NCBI GenBank assembly: GCA_963921195.1 | Contig: OY992537.1 | Span: 150,443,341 to 150,507,340, forward strand | DNA from: Pegoplata infirma | Taxonomy: Eukaryota; Arthropoda; Insecta; Diptera; Anthomyiidae | DNA length: 64,000 nucleotides | Direction: 5' to 3' | Part shown: positions 44,597 through 55,488 of the stretch, piece after piece | How positions within the stretch are numbered: the first letter of the stretch is position 1 | How the letters are laid out: every line of letters begins with the position of its first letter | Notes under the pieces: model-generated | What the model was told of the DNA's origin: nothing | The model's input: only the letters and a program-made list of their open reading frames with translations | Database searches by the model: none | Position numbers and translations under genes: made by a program

Positions 44597-47524
44597 CACT
44601 CAAAATAATTCTACAGTAAAAAAAATAGTAAGTGCGTTGGTAACCCATATCTACTAATAAGTTACCAATTACCAGTATTACAGTAGTTTTTTTAGTATCT
44701 TCAAAGTGCTAAAATTAGTATTTCTTACTGTTTATGAGTAATTTTTATTGGTAGCCGGTTGTACTAATTGTTTTACTATTTTTAGTTCACAAAAGTACTA
44801 ATATACAGTAATTTAATATGTTTTTAATTTATTTTTGTTAGTAATTATTCCGTAAGGGGGCGCTTGTTTACAAGCAGAACTACCAACTGTTTTTTTTTTG
44901 CAAAATCATTAAATTTGAATTCAGTGTTGTCAGTATGTTACATTTGCTGGTGCTTTTTTTTTTCTTGCCGTTTTTTAAATACGCGTTTTTTTAAAAATAG
45001 GGTATTTATGGTGTTTTTCCATTTTTTCGCGACATTTTTTTTTAAATTTGTTTGAAATTTGAAACTTACGCCTAAGACCTAATGAAAATGAAAAAAATCA
45101 GTCCGTGTTTGAACCTTGGCCTCATACAAACATCCCCTTTAAATTTGACTCAAGGTATCCTTTCAAAATTTGCAGGTAAACGTGTTTTGTGTTCACAAAT
45201 CCCAAATGTTCTCTCAAAATTCATGAAAATAAAAAATAATTGATTTATATTTTGCTAGTATGCGTGAGCAGGTAACTAAGCCGACTAGGAATTTTTGGCG
45301 GTGGCTGCTCGGCCCATTTTGCTTGCCGACGGCGGATTTCTCAATTGTCGGCTCATGTTATTTTTTTGGTTATGGAGTTGTATTTTTGTAATGATGCAAT
45401 CAAAATATGTATTTTTGACAGATTAAAATAAAGAAAATTTGGGTCTATTTTCGAAAATTGTGTAACAGGCAAAACGCGCAAAACAGTGACTCAAAAAGCG
45501 CTAAATTTGAATAAAGTTAAAACGCCAAAAAGCGCTAAAAAAATAATTTTAATTTAAGATTCAAAAAAAATTATAAAATCATCAGGACTATTCACAGAAT
45601 AAGTCTAAAAATTGTGAAATATCTTTTTTTTAAATTTTCAACAAAGTTTCCCATTTCTTTGGTTGTACTACACCAACTTCATGAAAAATATGAATCTAAG
45701 ACTGTTATTACGACAGTTTAGCGCATTTCTTAAGAACGCGCTAGATTAAAAAAATGCGCTTTTTGGGTGGTCGGATAGCTTTAAATCAAGCACGCGCTGA
45801 ATTGGCATCGCTGTTTTTGGTTGTGATTTGATTCAAAATCTAATTAAGTTTTGTACCGATCGTACAAAAATTAAAATTTTTCGCATGTATGTATTATAAA
45901 ATGTATTATAAACTTTTTGGTACATATTTTCTACATTTTTTTACAACTACGTATTTTTTAAAATATTTAATGACTGCTGTTTTTTGAAACAATTTTGTTT
46001 ACTGTCAAAATGAAGTAAAATGCATAAAAATTAAACTGATAAAGTATCCAAACATTTCATTAAAAAAGATCTGTGGCGTGATGATTGAATGTAATAAAAA
46101 AGTTTGTATTAAATTTATTGTGTTTTTAAGTAATATGAATGTAATATTGTTTTTACTCGTGATTGTATCAGCTTATTTATTTAATTTATGATAAAAACAA
46201 ATATTTTTATTATTGTTTTTTGCGCTTTTTATCCTTTTAACCTTAAAAAGCACATTTCCATTTTTTTAATTTTCTCTTTTTTCTTGTAGCTGATTTTTTT
46301 TTGTAAATTTTTACCCTTTTCCTACGATTTTTGCGTTTTTTTTTTCATATTGGTAATGGCAACACTGTATGTAATAGCCACTACATTCTTCTTCACAATT
46401 CAGCAGCAAGCAGCAGACAGAAAAAATGAAGAGTACTCTATTTAATTATAATTTCACTAAAATGACGCATTTTTTATTTCTTAACATTAAAAGAGCATAC
46501 CCCTAGCTGCAAATACAAAAAGTACTTATTTTTTAAATGTATTATTTATAATTAAACACAGTTCTTTATATTTCTTGCCGTCTGCTGCTTGCTGCTGCAG
46601 TGTGTGCGATCACCACGTTTTCTCGCATTTACCTGCAGTGCTACCAACTGATTTTTCTGTTTGTTTAGTGCGAAAAAGAATTAAAACCGAAACAACGCGA
46701 TACCCGGTCACGGAGTGTTTGTAAAAAAATATATATTATAAATTTATTAATTTAAATTGTGTTAAAGTAATTAAATATATGCTCTTTATTTATTTAAATA
46801 TGCTCATTAAATAAAATAACATTAATAATAAAACTACGTCAGTTTTTTTGTTTAATCGTTTTTTATTTCAATGGCTGTTTGAAAAAAACTCAAGCTGAAG
46901 AGAATATGGATACACACACGTATACAAAAAAAATGTAAGTATAAAAAGCACCCTCTGTGGTAAAATGTGTGTACATAAATTTGAACATGTAACGAAAAAA
47001 TATCATTTTTTCTTTATATTTTTAGCGATCGTTTGCAAAATATATTTCAATGGTATGGCGACATCAATCATTAATTTCTTCAAATGTGGTACAAACAACG
47101 CTAAATTTTTTTTAACAGCTTAAGAAGACATGTAATTAAGATATCTTAAACCCGTGAAGTGAAATAAAAATCATTTTCATATATATAATTTTTTTTATGA
47201 TTTTTATTTACTAAAATTGATATAGGTAGTAATTTTATTCACTAAAATTAGCAATTTTATTTACTAAAATTAGTAATTTTTTTTTACTAAATAGGACAAA
47301 AATTTTAATTTTAAATATTTATGATTTTTTTTAGTAATTATATTTACTAAAACTGTAGTAAATTGCAGTAATATTTACTGTTTTTTTAGTATTTTTCATG
47401 TACTAGATATTAGTAACAAATTTTAGTATTGATTACCAATTCCTGCACTAGGTCCTTTTGGACTAAAACATTAGTACTCGTAGCTAAATTTTTAGTATTG
47501 AATACCCACGTTTTTTTTTGAGTG
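44597..47524. mobile_element. CAC-ended 2.9-kb element in gypsy protease
   Basis: Ends CACTCAAAATAATT/CACTCAAAAAAAAA with TG at 44595-44596 and 47525-47526. Excising it and one TG restores the protease reading context (DSTYK). Both ends are dense in AGTAAT/ACTAAAATTAGTAA words. The middle has Helentron-like text near 45060-45240, an inverted GTCTGCTGCTTGCTGCTG pair (46401-46418 and 46580-46597), and an intron-like unit at 46935-47025. No convincing ORF. Confidence 0.8.
46935..47025 (+). other. Intron-like GT-AG segment
   Basis: ATG|GTAAGTATAA-type donor (AAAT|GTAAGTAT) and a TATATTTTTAG|CG acceptor, 91 bp, inside the CAC-ended element. It has a good dipteran consensus, but I see no long ORF across it. 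Confidence 0.45.
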
Positions 47525-47526
47525 TG

Positions 47527-47690
47527 CTATCAGAAATTACATTATTTTCCGACCCCGTATCCAGTTCCATTTCAAAGGTTTATTTTTTACAAAAATTTTA
47601 ATTTTAATAGGACCATCGTTGTTACTAGTAACAGAAAATAAACTTAAATCACTATTTTCAATAAAATTAAAATTTTTAGATTTACATACT
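47527..47690 (-). pseudogene. Gypsy protease, active-site half
   Basis: The minus strand reads MELDTGSENNVISDS: the D-T-G-S aspartic protease signature (~47560-47545). The chain is cut at 47525 by the CAC-ended element and a frame change lies upstream. The enzyme would process the gag-pol polyprotein. Confidence 0.85.
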
Positions 47691-48330
47691 TTTTTTAAAT
47701 GACCTACTTGTTTGCATTGGTTGCACTTATAATTTTTAAATTTACAGTTTTCACTTTTGTGATTTTTGTACCCACATACTCCGCACTGTTGTTCTGTAGA
47801 TTTCTCTTTATGCTGCTATTGTTGTTGTTGATTCTGTGACACGTTTTTTGTAAAAATCTTTTTTGTTTTTACCTTTGTGTTTTTTTTATAAAATTTAATT
47901 TTTTTTCCTTCACGTCATATTGGTGCTTAACATATTCCGCGTTGTTGGCAATTTCTGCAACCTTTTCAAATTTGCAAGTCACCGACTCCAAAAATATTTT
48001 ATCACGGGCCGGACCCTTTCCAACCGCATCACAAATTTGTCTTTAATGGCATTATTTAAAGATGCTCCAAACTCACAATATAAAGCCAAAGGTCTCACAC
48101 GCACTGCCTATTCATTTATTGTCTCTGTGGGTGACTTTATTGCGTTATAAAATTTGTAACGTTCTGCAAAACCATAAGTCGCAGGCTTAAAATGCGTGCT
48201 CATCACTGTCAGACATCTTTCAAATGTTGTTAAAACATCTTCAACTTTTGCTGGACTCACCGAATTTTGAAGTAACATAAACGACGTTTCACATAATGGA
48301 GTAGGATGGCTTTCTTTTGCACACATGTTC
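47691..48330 (-). pseudogene. Gypsy gag with two zinc knuckles
   Basis: Gag packages element RNA. It starts at the ATG near 48326 (MCAKESHPTPLC). TYGFAERYKFYNAIK is a capsid-like phrase (~48170), followed by an in-frame TAG at ~48109. Homology continues with DKFV and, after a frameshift near 48030, ARDKIFLESV and KVAEIANNAEYV. Two CX2CX4HX4C knuckles follow at about 47790-47690 (CGVCGYKNHKSENC and CNQCKQVGHLKKVC), which is normal for gypsy nucleocapsid. The second knuckle runs on toward protease. Confidence 0.88.
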
Positions 48331-48426
48331 TTTTTTCAAAAAAAAATCACTTTTTTTTCTCTACAAATTATTGTCTTTTTAAAGTTTTTAATAATTGTAC
48401 TTTTTAATTTTTCTTCTCGTCGCCAC

Positions 48427-49401
48427 TGTAATAACTCTTCTTTTAATTAAACACACTTTTAGTATTTTAGTACTTATTTAATTAAGAGTTTATTATATTA
48501 ATTTATTATAATGTTGTAACGTCAGAATACAATTGGTGAGTGAGTTTGTCTCATATAACAAATGTTTTAAATAAGCTACATAAGAACAAGTAATATAACT
48601 AACGGTATAATTCCAATAGTTAGTTGTTGCTTAAAAAAAACCAAATAAGTGAGAGCAAATAAACCAGTAGTATTAAAGAATGCAATCACTTTTAAACATA
48701 CCCTGCAAAAAAAACGATATGACATCGATTCGCCGGTTGTATTGCCGATACGATAAATGTTATTGCGGCAATTATCGAATTCGTATCGCCGGCGATACAC
48801 CCTTCGGGAGAAACTGTTACCCGACGGCAAAACATCCCGGCGATACGAAAACGATTCGTCTTGGCGATAAAAGGGCAATATCGCCAGAGAATCGTATAAT
48901 CGAAAAATAATAGATTTGTATGTATCGCCGGAATATCACCAAAATGATAAATCGGCGATACAGCTATATCGATTCCCTGAAGCTGAAAATATACATTATT
49001 TTTTTCATTCATATTTTGGTCATGTTAACAGGACTAAAAACATTTGCATTCACCCGAAAAATATAAGTATCCGCAACATTCGATGAATTTTTTATTATAT
49101 CTTTGAACGCACATTTGTGTTTTTCGGCCAAATTTATATTCTTTAAAAGATTTCTTGTAGTGCTTAATAAATTATTTTAATTTAAATTGACAAAGAAATA
49201 AAAATTTTCAATATTTTTTTTTGTTTATCGCCATAATATCGTTCGTATGAGAAAACGGCGATATAATAAAAATACTACTTTGATTTTTTATTGAAATGAT
49301 AAATTTTCGTATCGCCGCAATATCTTTTCGGCGATATATCGCCCTATTGTTTGCAGGGTAGTAACTTTAAAGGAATGTAATCATTCTGCAATAATACTAC
49401 A
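48427..49401 (-). repeat. 5' LTR (carries a TA-flanked MITE)
   Basis: ~315 bp once the 658-bp MITE and one TA are removed. It starts TGTAATAACTC on the plus strand. It supplies the intact target of the mariner in the other LTR (CAAGTAATATAACTAAC). Confidence 0.92.
48701..49358. mobile_element. CCCTGCAAA-ended MITE, TA target
   Basis: Ends CCCTGCAAAAA/CCCTGCAAACAAT with TA at 48699-48700 and 49359-49360, proved by the other LTR. Both ends are filled with CGATA, GGCGATA and TATCGCC words. ORFs on either strand here are translations of that motif. Confidence 0.93.
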
Positions 49402-50437
49402 ACATTGAAAGTTATTTCTGCAAATTCCGTAATCAATCTTAAATCTCTGAACCGATTTTATTGAAATTTTTAACACAGATAGTACTAACCGAAGCGAGCA
49501 CGTGATTGGGCAAATGCATTGTAAAATGCCGCCCCTTTGTATTAATTTCAAATTATTTTCAGTGCCATAATAAAGCGCGTTTGGACAAATATTCGTTAGT
49601 TGTACTATACTAAAAGTTGTTTCTGTCAGTTCCGCAATGACGCGTCAACGGATGAATCAATTAACATAAAATGTTCGCAACATATAGTACTACTAAACGA
49701 GGCGGGAACTATAGGACATAAAATGAGCGATCGGACAAAGGGGCATAAAATGGCATGCCCTGTTAAATTTATTGCACTTCTTTCCGCCTTTTTCGCAATC
49801 ACGCTTATTCGGCTTAACTGATTTTAGGGAAATTTCCCCCACAGATAGTACTAACCGAGGCGGGAACTATAGGCAATAAAAGAGTGCGCTTTGACAAAGG
49901 GGAGTAAAATCCCACGCTCTTTTGTATTACATTGAAAGTTATTTCTGCCTGTTCCATAATCATGCTTTAACGGCTTAACCGATGTTAATGGAATTTTCAC
50001 CACATATAGTACTTCTGAAGCGAAAACTATAAACCATCAGAGAGCGCGTTTCGACCACGGGGTGAAGTTGCCACGCCCCTTTGCACCACACTGAAAGTTT
50101 TATCTGTCTGTTCCGCAATTACTCTTAAGCGTCTAAACCGATTTTAACAAAACAATATGCCATATTAGCACGTGATTGCGTTATTTAAAAACTATTTTTG
50201 CCAGTTGCGCAATCATGCAAAAACGGCTGAGCCGACTTTTACTAACTGACTAACCGATGCGGGGCCATATCAGCGTGCGATCGAGCGAAAGGACGTAAAT
50301 TGCGGGAATGATGAGCGATATCAGCGCGCGATTGGAAAGAGGTGTTGTAAAATGATGCTAAATTGAAATTTCACCAGATTTGTTTCAACCCGGGCAACGC
50401 CGCGGCGCGCCGGGTGCAAAACAGCTAGTATATATAT

Positions 50438-51716
50438 TAGAGTTGTCAGTCGATTAAGAATAATTCGATTAATCGATCAAACAAAACCAAACTCTTGTTC
50501 GAATAATTAAAAAATGATGATTTTCGAATAACGAATAAATCGATTAATTAATGTCGATTAATCGAACAATTTTTTTTTAATTAAAAAATTAAATAAATGA
50601 TTAGAATTTGATTTATTTTCATAAATTTTGAAAGATTTTATACAAAATGTAGAAAAGTTAAAATATATTGTAGCCATAGCCCTGGATAGCACATCCATTA
50701 TAGAATTAGAGGGAGTTATCAAGTTTTAATAAATAATTTAGAAAAAATTAATAATTCTTTTGCATCAGACTTACTAAAACGTATTTAAATAAGAATTAAT
50801 GAGAGACGTATTAAAGTGTTAAATACGTTAATAATTTTTCTAAATTCTGGAAATTTTCCGAGCAATGAAAGTTTCTTAAAATATTCTCCAAAAAGCGAAA
50901 CAAAAGAAAATGCAAATGAATTATACTCCAGATTATTTTATGTTGAAAGTAATCACAATTATTCAGATGAAAGTATTGAAATAGAGGAAATTATTAGTAA
51001 GAAAAATAATAATCTTTTATGCGAGTTAAATAATTCAATTCAAAGTATTAAAAATTCAGAAAATAAAAAGGACTTCAGCGATATATCAGACGATATGGTA
51101 TATTTGGAAAAATCTGAAAAAAAAAGAACAGAAAAAATAGATAAACATTTTTATGCTCTTCTTACTATATCACCTACTTCAACAATTAGCGAAAGAGTGT
51201 TTTCAAAATCTAATTTAATAAAAACAAAAACCAAAAATCGTTTGAAAGCAAAAAAATTGAGTCAACTTTTACTTTTAAAAGATTATTTCTTAAGAACAAC
51301 TTAAATTGTCTTATTTGACAAAAATTAAAATCATTTATGATATATTTTGTCTGAATACTTCAAATAAAAATTTGTATTTAAATTATTTCTCAACAAGTAT
51401 TAAAATCGACATCCATTAATTAACAGTGATCTCAGTTATTCAATTTTTAAGTTTTTTTAACTTTTAACTATTTTATTTTTAAGTTTTGTGTGCATTTTTT
51501 CGTTAATAAAAATTTTAACTTTCTTATTTTAAGATTTTTTATATGAATTGTTTATTTTTTTTTGTTAATAAAAATATTTTTTAAAATAATTTTTTTATTC
51601 GTTATTCTCTTCGATTAATCGAATAAATTTTAATCTTTAATAGTTTGATCGAACGAGGAAAAACAATTATTTGAATTATTCGAACAAAGTTGAAAGTCGA
51701 ATAATTGACAACTCTA
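50438..51716. mobile_element. hAT element (TAGAGTTGTCA ends) in (AT)n
   Basis: TIRs TAGAGTTGTCA in perfect inversion, with ATATATAT at 50430-50437 and 51717-51724. The ends carry TTCGATTAATCGA and GAATAATTCG words. It keeps only the 3' part of a transposase gene. Confidence 0.92.
50816..51304 (+). pseudogene. hAT transposase, C-terminal dimerisation part
   Basis: hAT transposases dimerise through a conserved C-terminal hATC region. The last ~60 residues here fit it: FYALLTISPTSTISERVFS, then LIKTKTKNRLKAKKLSQLLLLKDYF, ending at TAA 51302-51304. The preceding ~100 residues are acidic/Asn-rich and correspond to the insertion-domain-to-C-terminus link. The BED finger and the RNase H-like catalytic core are absent (internal deletion), so it cannot be autonomous, although this portion is uninterrupted. 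Similar wording just upstream (RINERRIKVLN) suggests the true frame entered from further 5'. Confidence 0.88.
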
Positions 51717-51724
51717 ATATATAT

Positions 51725-52111
51725 GTATAAAGGCCAAATAAATACATTTCATTTCTATGTACCTTTTGGTACTAAAAATAAAAAACAACATTTAACACAA
51801 AGTTTAGTACGACTTATCCTACCAATACTATTGTTTGGTAAGGTTATTGTAAAATAACAGCAACAAATATATTATTATTCGCCGGTGGTGGATTAGTATG
51901 TACAATTTTTGCTTTAAAATAGGGTTTTTTGTTGGAAAACAGATTTTGGACCTTCATAATAGTATTTCTCATTTAACTTGTGAAATATATGAAATATTGG
52001 ATTGTACCATAGAAGAATAAAAAGTCTATTATATTAACAAAAGTTTTATTTTAAATTTAAAATTTTCTATACATTTTTAAATTTATTTTATTTTCTTGTG
52101 GTAAGGCTGAT
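51725..52111. other. No recognised feature
   Basis: AT-rich spacer between a hAT and the next TIR element. I see no gene or repeat structure. Confidence 0.4.
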
Positions 52112-52113
52112 TA

Positions 52114-53156
52114 CCCGACTAAAAAAGTTTAGATAAAGTAACATATTATTTAATATATTTATATATGGCCATACACAGTAATTTACATAATTGTATGTAA
52201 ATGTATCTTGTATTAAGTTTTACACCTAAAATTTAATATGGTGCCATATAAAAGGATATCGAATCATGTGTTGCTCCACATACAATATATAAAGCTTTAT
52301 TAAATTAGATATTGCATATAATATTTTATATGACTCCATGAATGACCTCATACAAAATTAGATAAATAAATATATGATATACAACTCCATATCTGACCTC
52401 ATACAAAATGAGATATGCATATATATATGGTGCCGAATCGGGGGAAAAAGTTTTCTAAGTCCCGAGAAAATTTTTTTAAATTTCCAGACACAAATAATTT
52501 TTGAGGTTTGGAGTTAAGAATTTCATTAAAAATGATTTAAACAAAAAAATTTAGCCAAAATTTGAATAATTTTACAAGTCGTGAAAAGGTTTTGTAGAAT
52601 TTTCCAAGTCCTGGATAAAAAAAATGTTGGTACATTTTTTGCGTTTTGAAGTAAAAATTTATTAACAAAGTTTTAAGAAAAAAATTTTTAAATTTCGATT
52701 TTTTTTTTTTAAATTTCTAAATCCCGGACACATTTTCCCAAATAAATGGGATAAATTTGAAAATTATGAGACAAAAAAAAATTTTTTTACAAAAAATTAT
52801 ACATATTTTATTTTATGATATAAAATTACAAATGAATTTAAAACTTTATTGTTAAGTTTAAAAAATATTTAGTTTATAAGATAGATTTAAGAAAAAATTT
52901 GTGTTCTAGTCTGTAAGGATGTATATCCCAAGACTTAATAAATAAATAAATAAATTATATACAATTATATCAAATTAGATAAACCCAATATTCGGATCAA
53001 AAACGATCATATTTAATCTAATATAACAAATTTTGAGCTATTTTGATCCACCAATTTCATCATCTTATATTATCCAAATACGTGTTGGGCTATATTAAAT
53101 TATATATGGCTCAATTTAAAATTATATATGGACCTGTATATTTATTTTTAGTCGGG
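52114..53156. mobile_element. CCCGACTAAAAA-ended AT-rich TIR element
   Basis: TIRs CCCGACTAAAAA with TA at 52112-52113 and 53157-53158. Most of the body is TATATAATTATAT/CATATATGG words. The middle has AAGTCC(C/T)G(A/G)GA-like units. Relatives at 43893-44472 and at the 55408 end (TTTTTACTCGGGTA). Confidence 0.78.
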
Positions 53157-53158
53157 TA

Positions 53159-53937
53159 TGTTTTAAAAAAACTTAGAAAATTTTTGAAAATAGTTTATCA
53201 TATATAATTATATCAAGTTTAACTTATATATAATTAAATCCAGTTTATCTTATCGTGTATATGATTGCGTCAAATTATATTCGACTTGAATTTGAACAAA
53301 ATTTTAAAAAAGACTTAGAAAATTTTTGCTAAAATTTGTGATTTTTTTTTTTTAGTTTATTTGCTGCGCTAATAGGGGGTTTAATACTGAGTTTAACAAC
53401 ATGATTTTTATCTTCCAATGCTCTTAATTTTTCAAGTTATAAAGCTTTAAAGTAAAAACGGTTTTTGGCTTATGAGCTTCACATTTTTCATCGGATCCAA
53501 ATTTTCTTTCTGCTGTTGTATATTTAATAAAAATACCTTTAAAATGGTATAAAACATGTATAAACTTTTTTACTCACCAACGGCCAAATAATGAGTTTTA
53601 AGTTTTTTTCGGAAGTTTTTTCAGACAAAAATAATTTTATCTGAAAATATTTCTAACATAAGTTCAAACCAAATACACTTTTAATTATTGGCAACAAATA
53701 AAGCTTTGATTTGAGCTTGATCTGAGGACTTTAGCTCTCTTAAAACCAGAGATATTGATGGTTAAACATTAAAGTTTTAAAATATTTTTTTCTTCGGATT
53801 AAATAATATATAATTATATCAAAATATAATTATTTTTGAAATATTTTTGTTAAAATTCAGGGATTTTATTTTTTTTTAAATTTGAAAAACGAAAACGCAT
53901 TAAAAAATCATTTAGATTAAAAAAAAAATTATTTTTT
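53159..53937. other. AT-rich stretch, no gene
   Basis: TATATAATTATAT words continue, and no coding region is seen. Confidence 0.4.
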
Positions 53938-54590
53938 TCTTGACTTAGTCGGGAATCGAACTCAGGGTCCTCAAGAATTATATATTATCATATATGATGC
54001 AATATAGAAAGTTATATTACTATATATAAATAATATTTATTTCTAAATATTATCATAAAAAATAAATTAATCAATATTTTTAAGTTTAGTAAAAAATTAA
54101 AGCTTCTAAAACATATTTTCTTTAAAAAACAAAATTAAAAAAAAACAACTTTTTTTCTTAGCTCAGGCGGGGATCGAACCCAGGGTCCCTAGGAACCATA
54201 TATTAACTTATATGATGTAATATATAAAATTATATAACTATAAATAAATAATATTTATTTTTAGATTTTATCATAAAAATTTAATTATTCAATATTTTTA
54301 AGTTTAGAAAAAAAAGCTTTAAAAACATATTTTCTTTTTTAAAAAATTAAAAAAAAATAGTTTTTTTCTGGGTTGAGCCGGGAATCGAACTCGGGGTCCC
54401 CAAGCATCATATATTATCTTATATGATCTTATATAAAGTTACACACAACTATTTAAGTAATATGCATTTTTTAAAAATTTAACTTTTAAAATCCAATATG
54501 CATTTTTTTAAGTTTTAAAATACAATGGATTAAACAGATTTTTTTTCTATTTAAAAATTTATAGAATTTATATATATTTTTTTTGACTGA
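53938..54590. repeat. Three ~210-bp tandem units with tRNA B-box-like motif
   Basis: Units begin near 53938, 54158 and 54367. Each opens with (minus strand) a GGTTCGATTCC-like B box in the plus phrase GGGAATCGAACTC-GGGTCC (or GGGGATCGAACCCAGGGTCC). This is followed by CATATATTA..TATATGAT and TTTTTAAGTTTAG...AACATATTTTCTTT. There is no A box or cloverleaf, so they are not tRNAs. The third unit is degraded. Confidence 0.82.
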
Positions 54591-55474
54591 TTTTAGGTGC
54601 TTTGAGAATCATATATAATTATACAAGCTCTCTTGTATACTTAAATAAAAATATATATGATGCAACATTAAAAAAAAATATTGAAATACTGTCATATAAA
54701 AGTATGCATAATTATATATAAAATATTGTGAAAGAAAAAAATATTTTTTACCTTATACAATTGTATAACATTTTATATGGCGTTACATGTGCCACCATTT
54801 AAAATTATATATAGAGTTTTAAAAAAAATGTATTTATATGGTACCTTACAAAACTATATACGGTATCTCATAAGCCATTTATAATTATATCTTTGATAAT
54901 ATTAAAAAAATAAATGTTTGATGCCATGTATAGTTTTATATAACTGTATATAGAGTTATATGTGCGACCATATATAATTATATTTGAAAATTTTTTTTTT
55001 CGTTTTTTAAGATGGAACCATATATAGTTTTAAATGGTTTCTTGTAAGTCATATATAATTTTAAATGGGTTCTTGTAAGTCATATATAATTATATATATA
55101 ATGATATTGGATTTTTTTTTAAATATGCTCGTACACGTTATTTGATATTAAGTCACATATAAATATGTATGCAATCGGATTAAGTTATATGTGTCACATA
55201 TGATTATGTCTCCCACATGTATTTATATATTAATATGGTTATCATTAGATGTAATTTTATATAACTCCATTTAAAAAATTTGGAAAAACTCAATGCGAGA
55301 TATAAATATGTACTTTGTTTGATATGAAAACATGTTATTTCACATGGCTATATATACATACATCAAATAATGTAAAATTATATGTATTAATTTTTACTCG
55401 GGTATATTTTTTTATATATTACAGACCACTAACTCAAAAAAATTATCAAAATTTTTTTTTCACGGATTCAGTAA
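54591..55474. other. AT-rich block ending in TTTTTACTCGGGTA
   Basis: ATATAATTATAT words throughout. The phrase at ~55396-55408 equals the TIR of the 52114 family, so this is the right part of another such element. It borders the LINE target site. Confidence 0.55.
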
Positions 55475-55488
55475 TATTAAAAATTTGT

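Larger units (their letters stand above)
36214..49401 (-). mobile_element. Ty3/gypsy-type LTR retrotransposon (multiply interrupted)
   Basis: LTRs 36214-37423 and 48427-49401, starting TGTAATAACTC and ending ACTACA, with ACATT duplicated at 36209-36213 and 49402-49406. Minus-strand order gag, zinc knuckles, protease, RT, RNase H, integrase is typical of Ty3/gypsy. Next to the 5' LTR is a primer-binding-type sequence (GTGGCGACGAG), and before the 3' LTR a purine tract (GAAGGGGGTA). I see no envelope gene. At least five later insertions and several frameshifts disable it. Confidence 0.93.
35443..50428 (+). mobile_element. Helitron-like element of tandem units, split by a gypsy
   Basis: Visible as 35443-36213 and 49402-50428. 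Units of ~170 bp repeat the phrases AACCGATTTTAATGAAATTT, ATAGTACTAACCGAGGCGGG and CACGCCCCTTTGTATTACAT, with at least seven units. The 3' end has a GC-rich stem (ACCCGG...CCGGGT) near 50388-50412 and then CAGCTAG|T, as in Helitron 3' termini. No Rep/helicase ORF is visible. It ends next to (TA)n. Confidence 0.65.

Noticed and set aside
48576..49012. Overlapping ORFs on both strands rich in Tyr/Arg/Ile
   Set aside because: They lie wholly in the GGCGATA-motif MITE and reflect its repeats.
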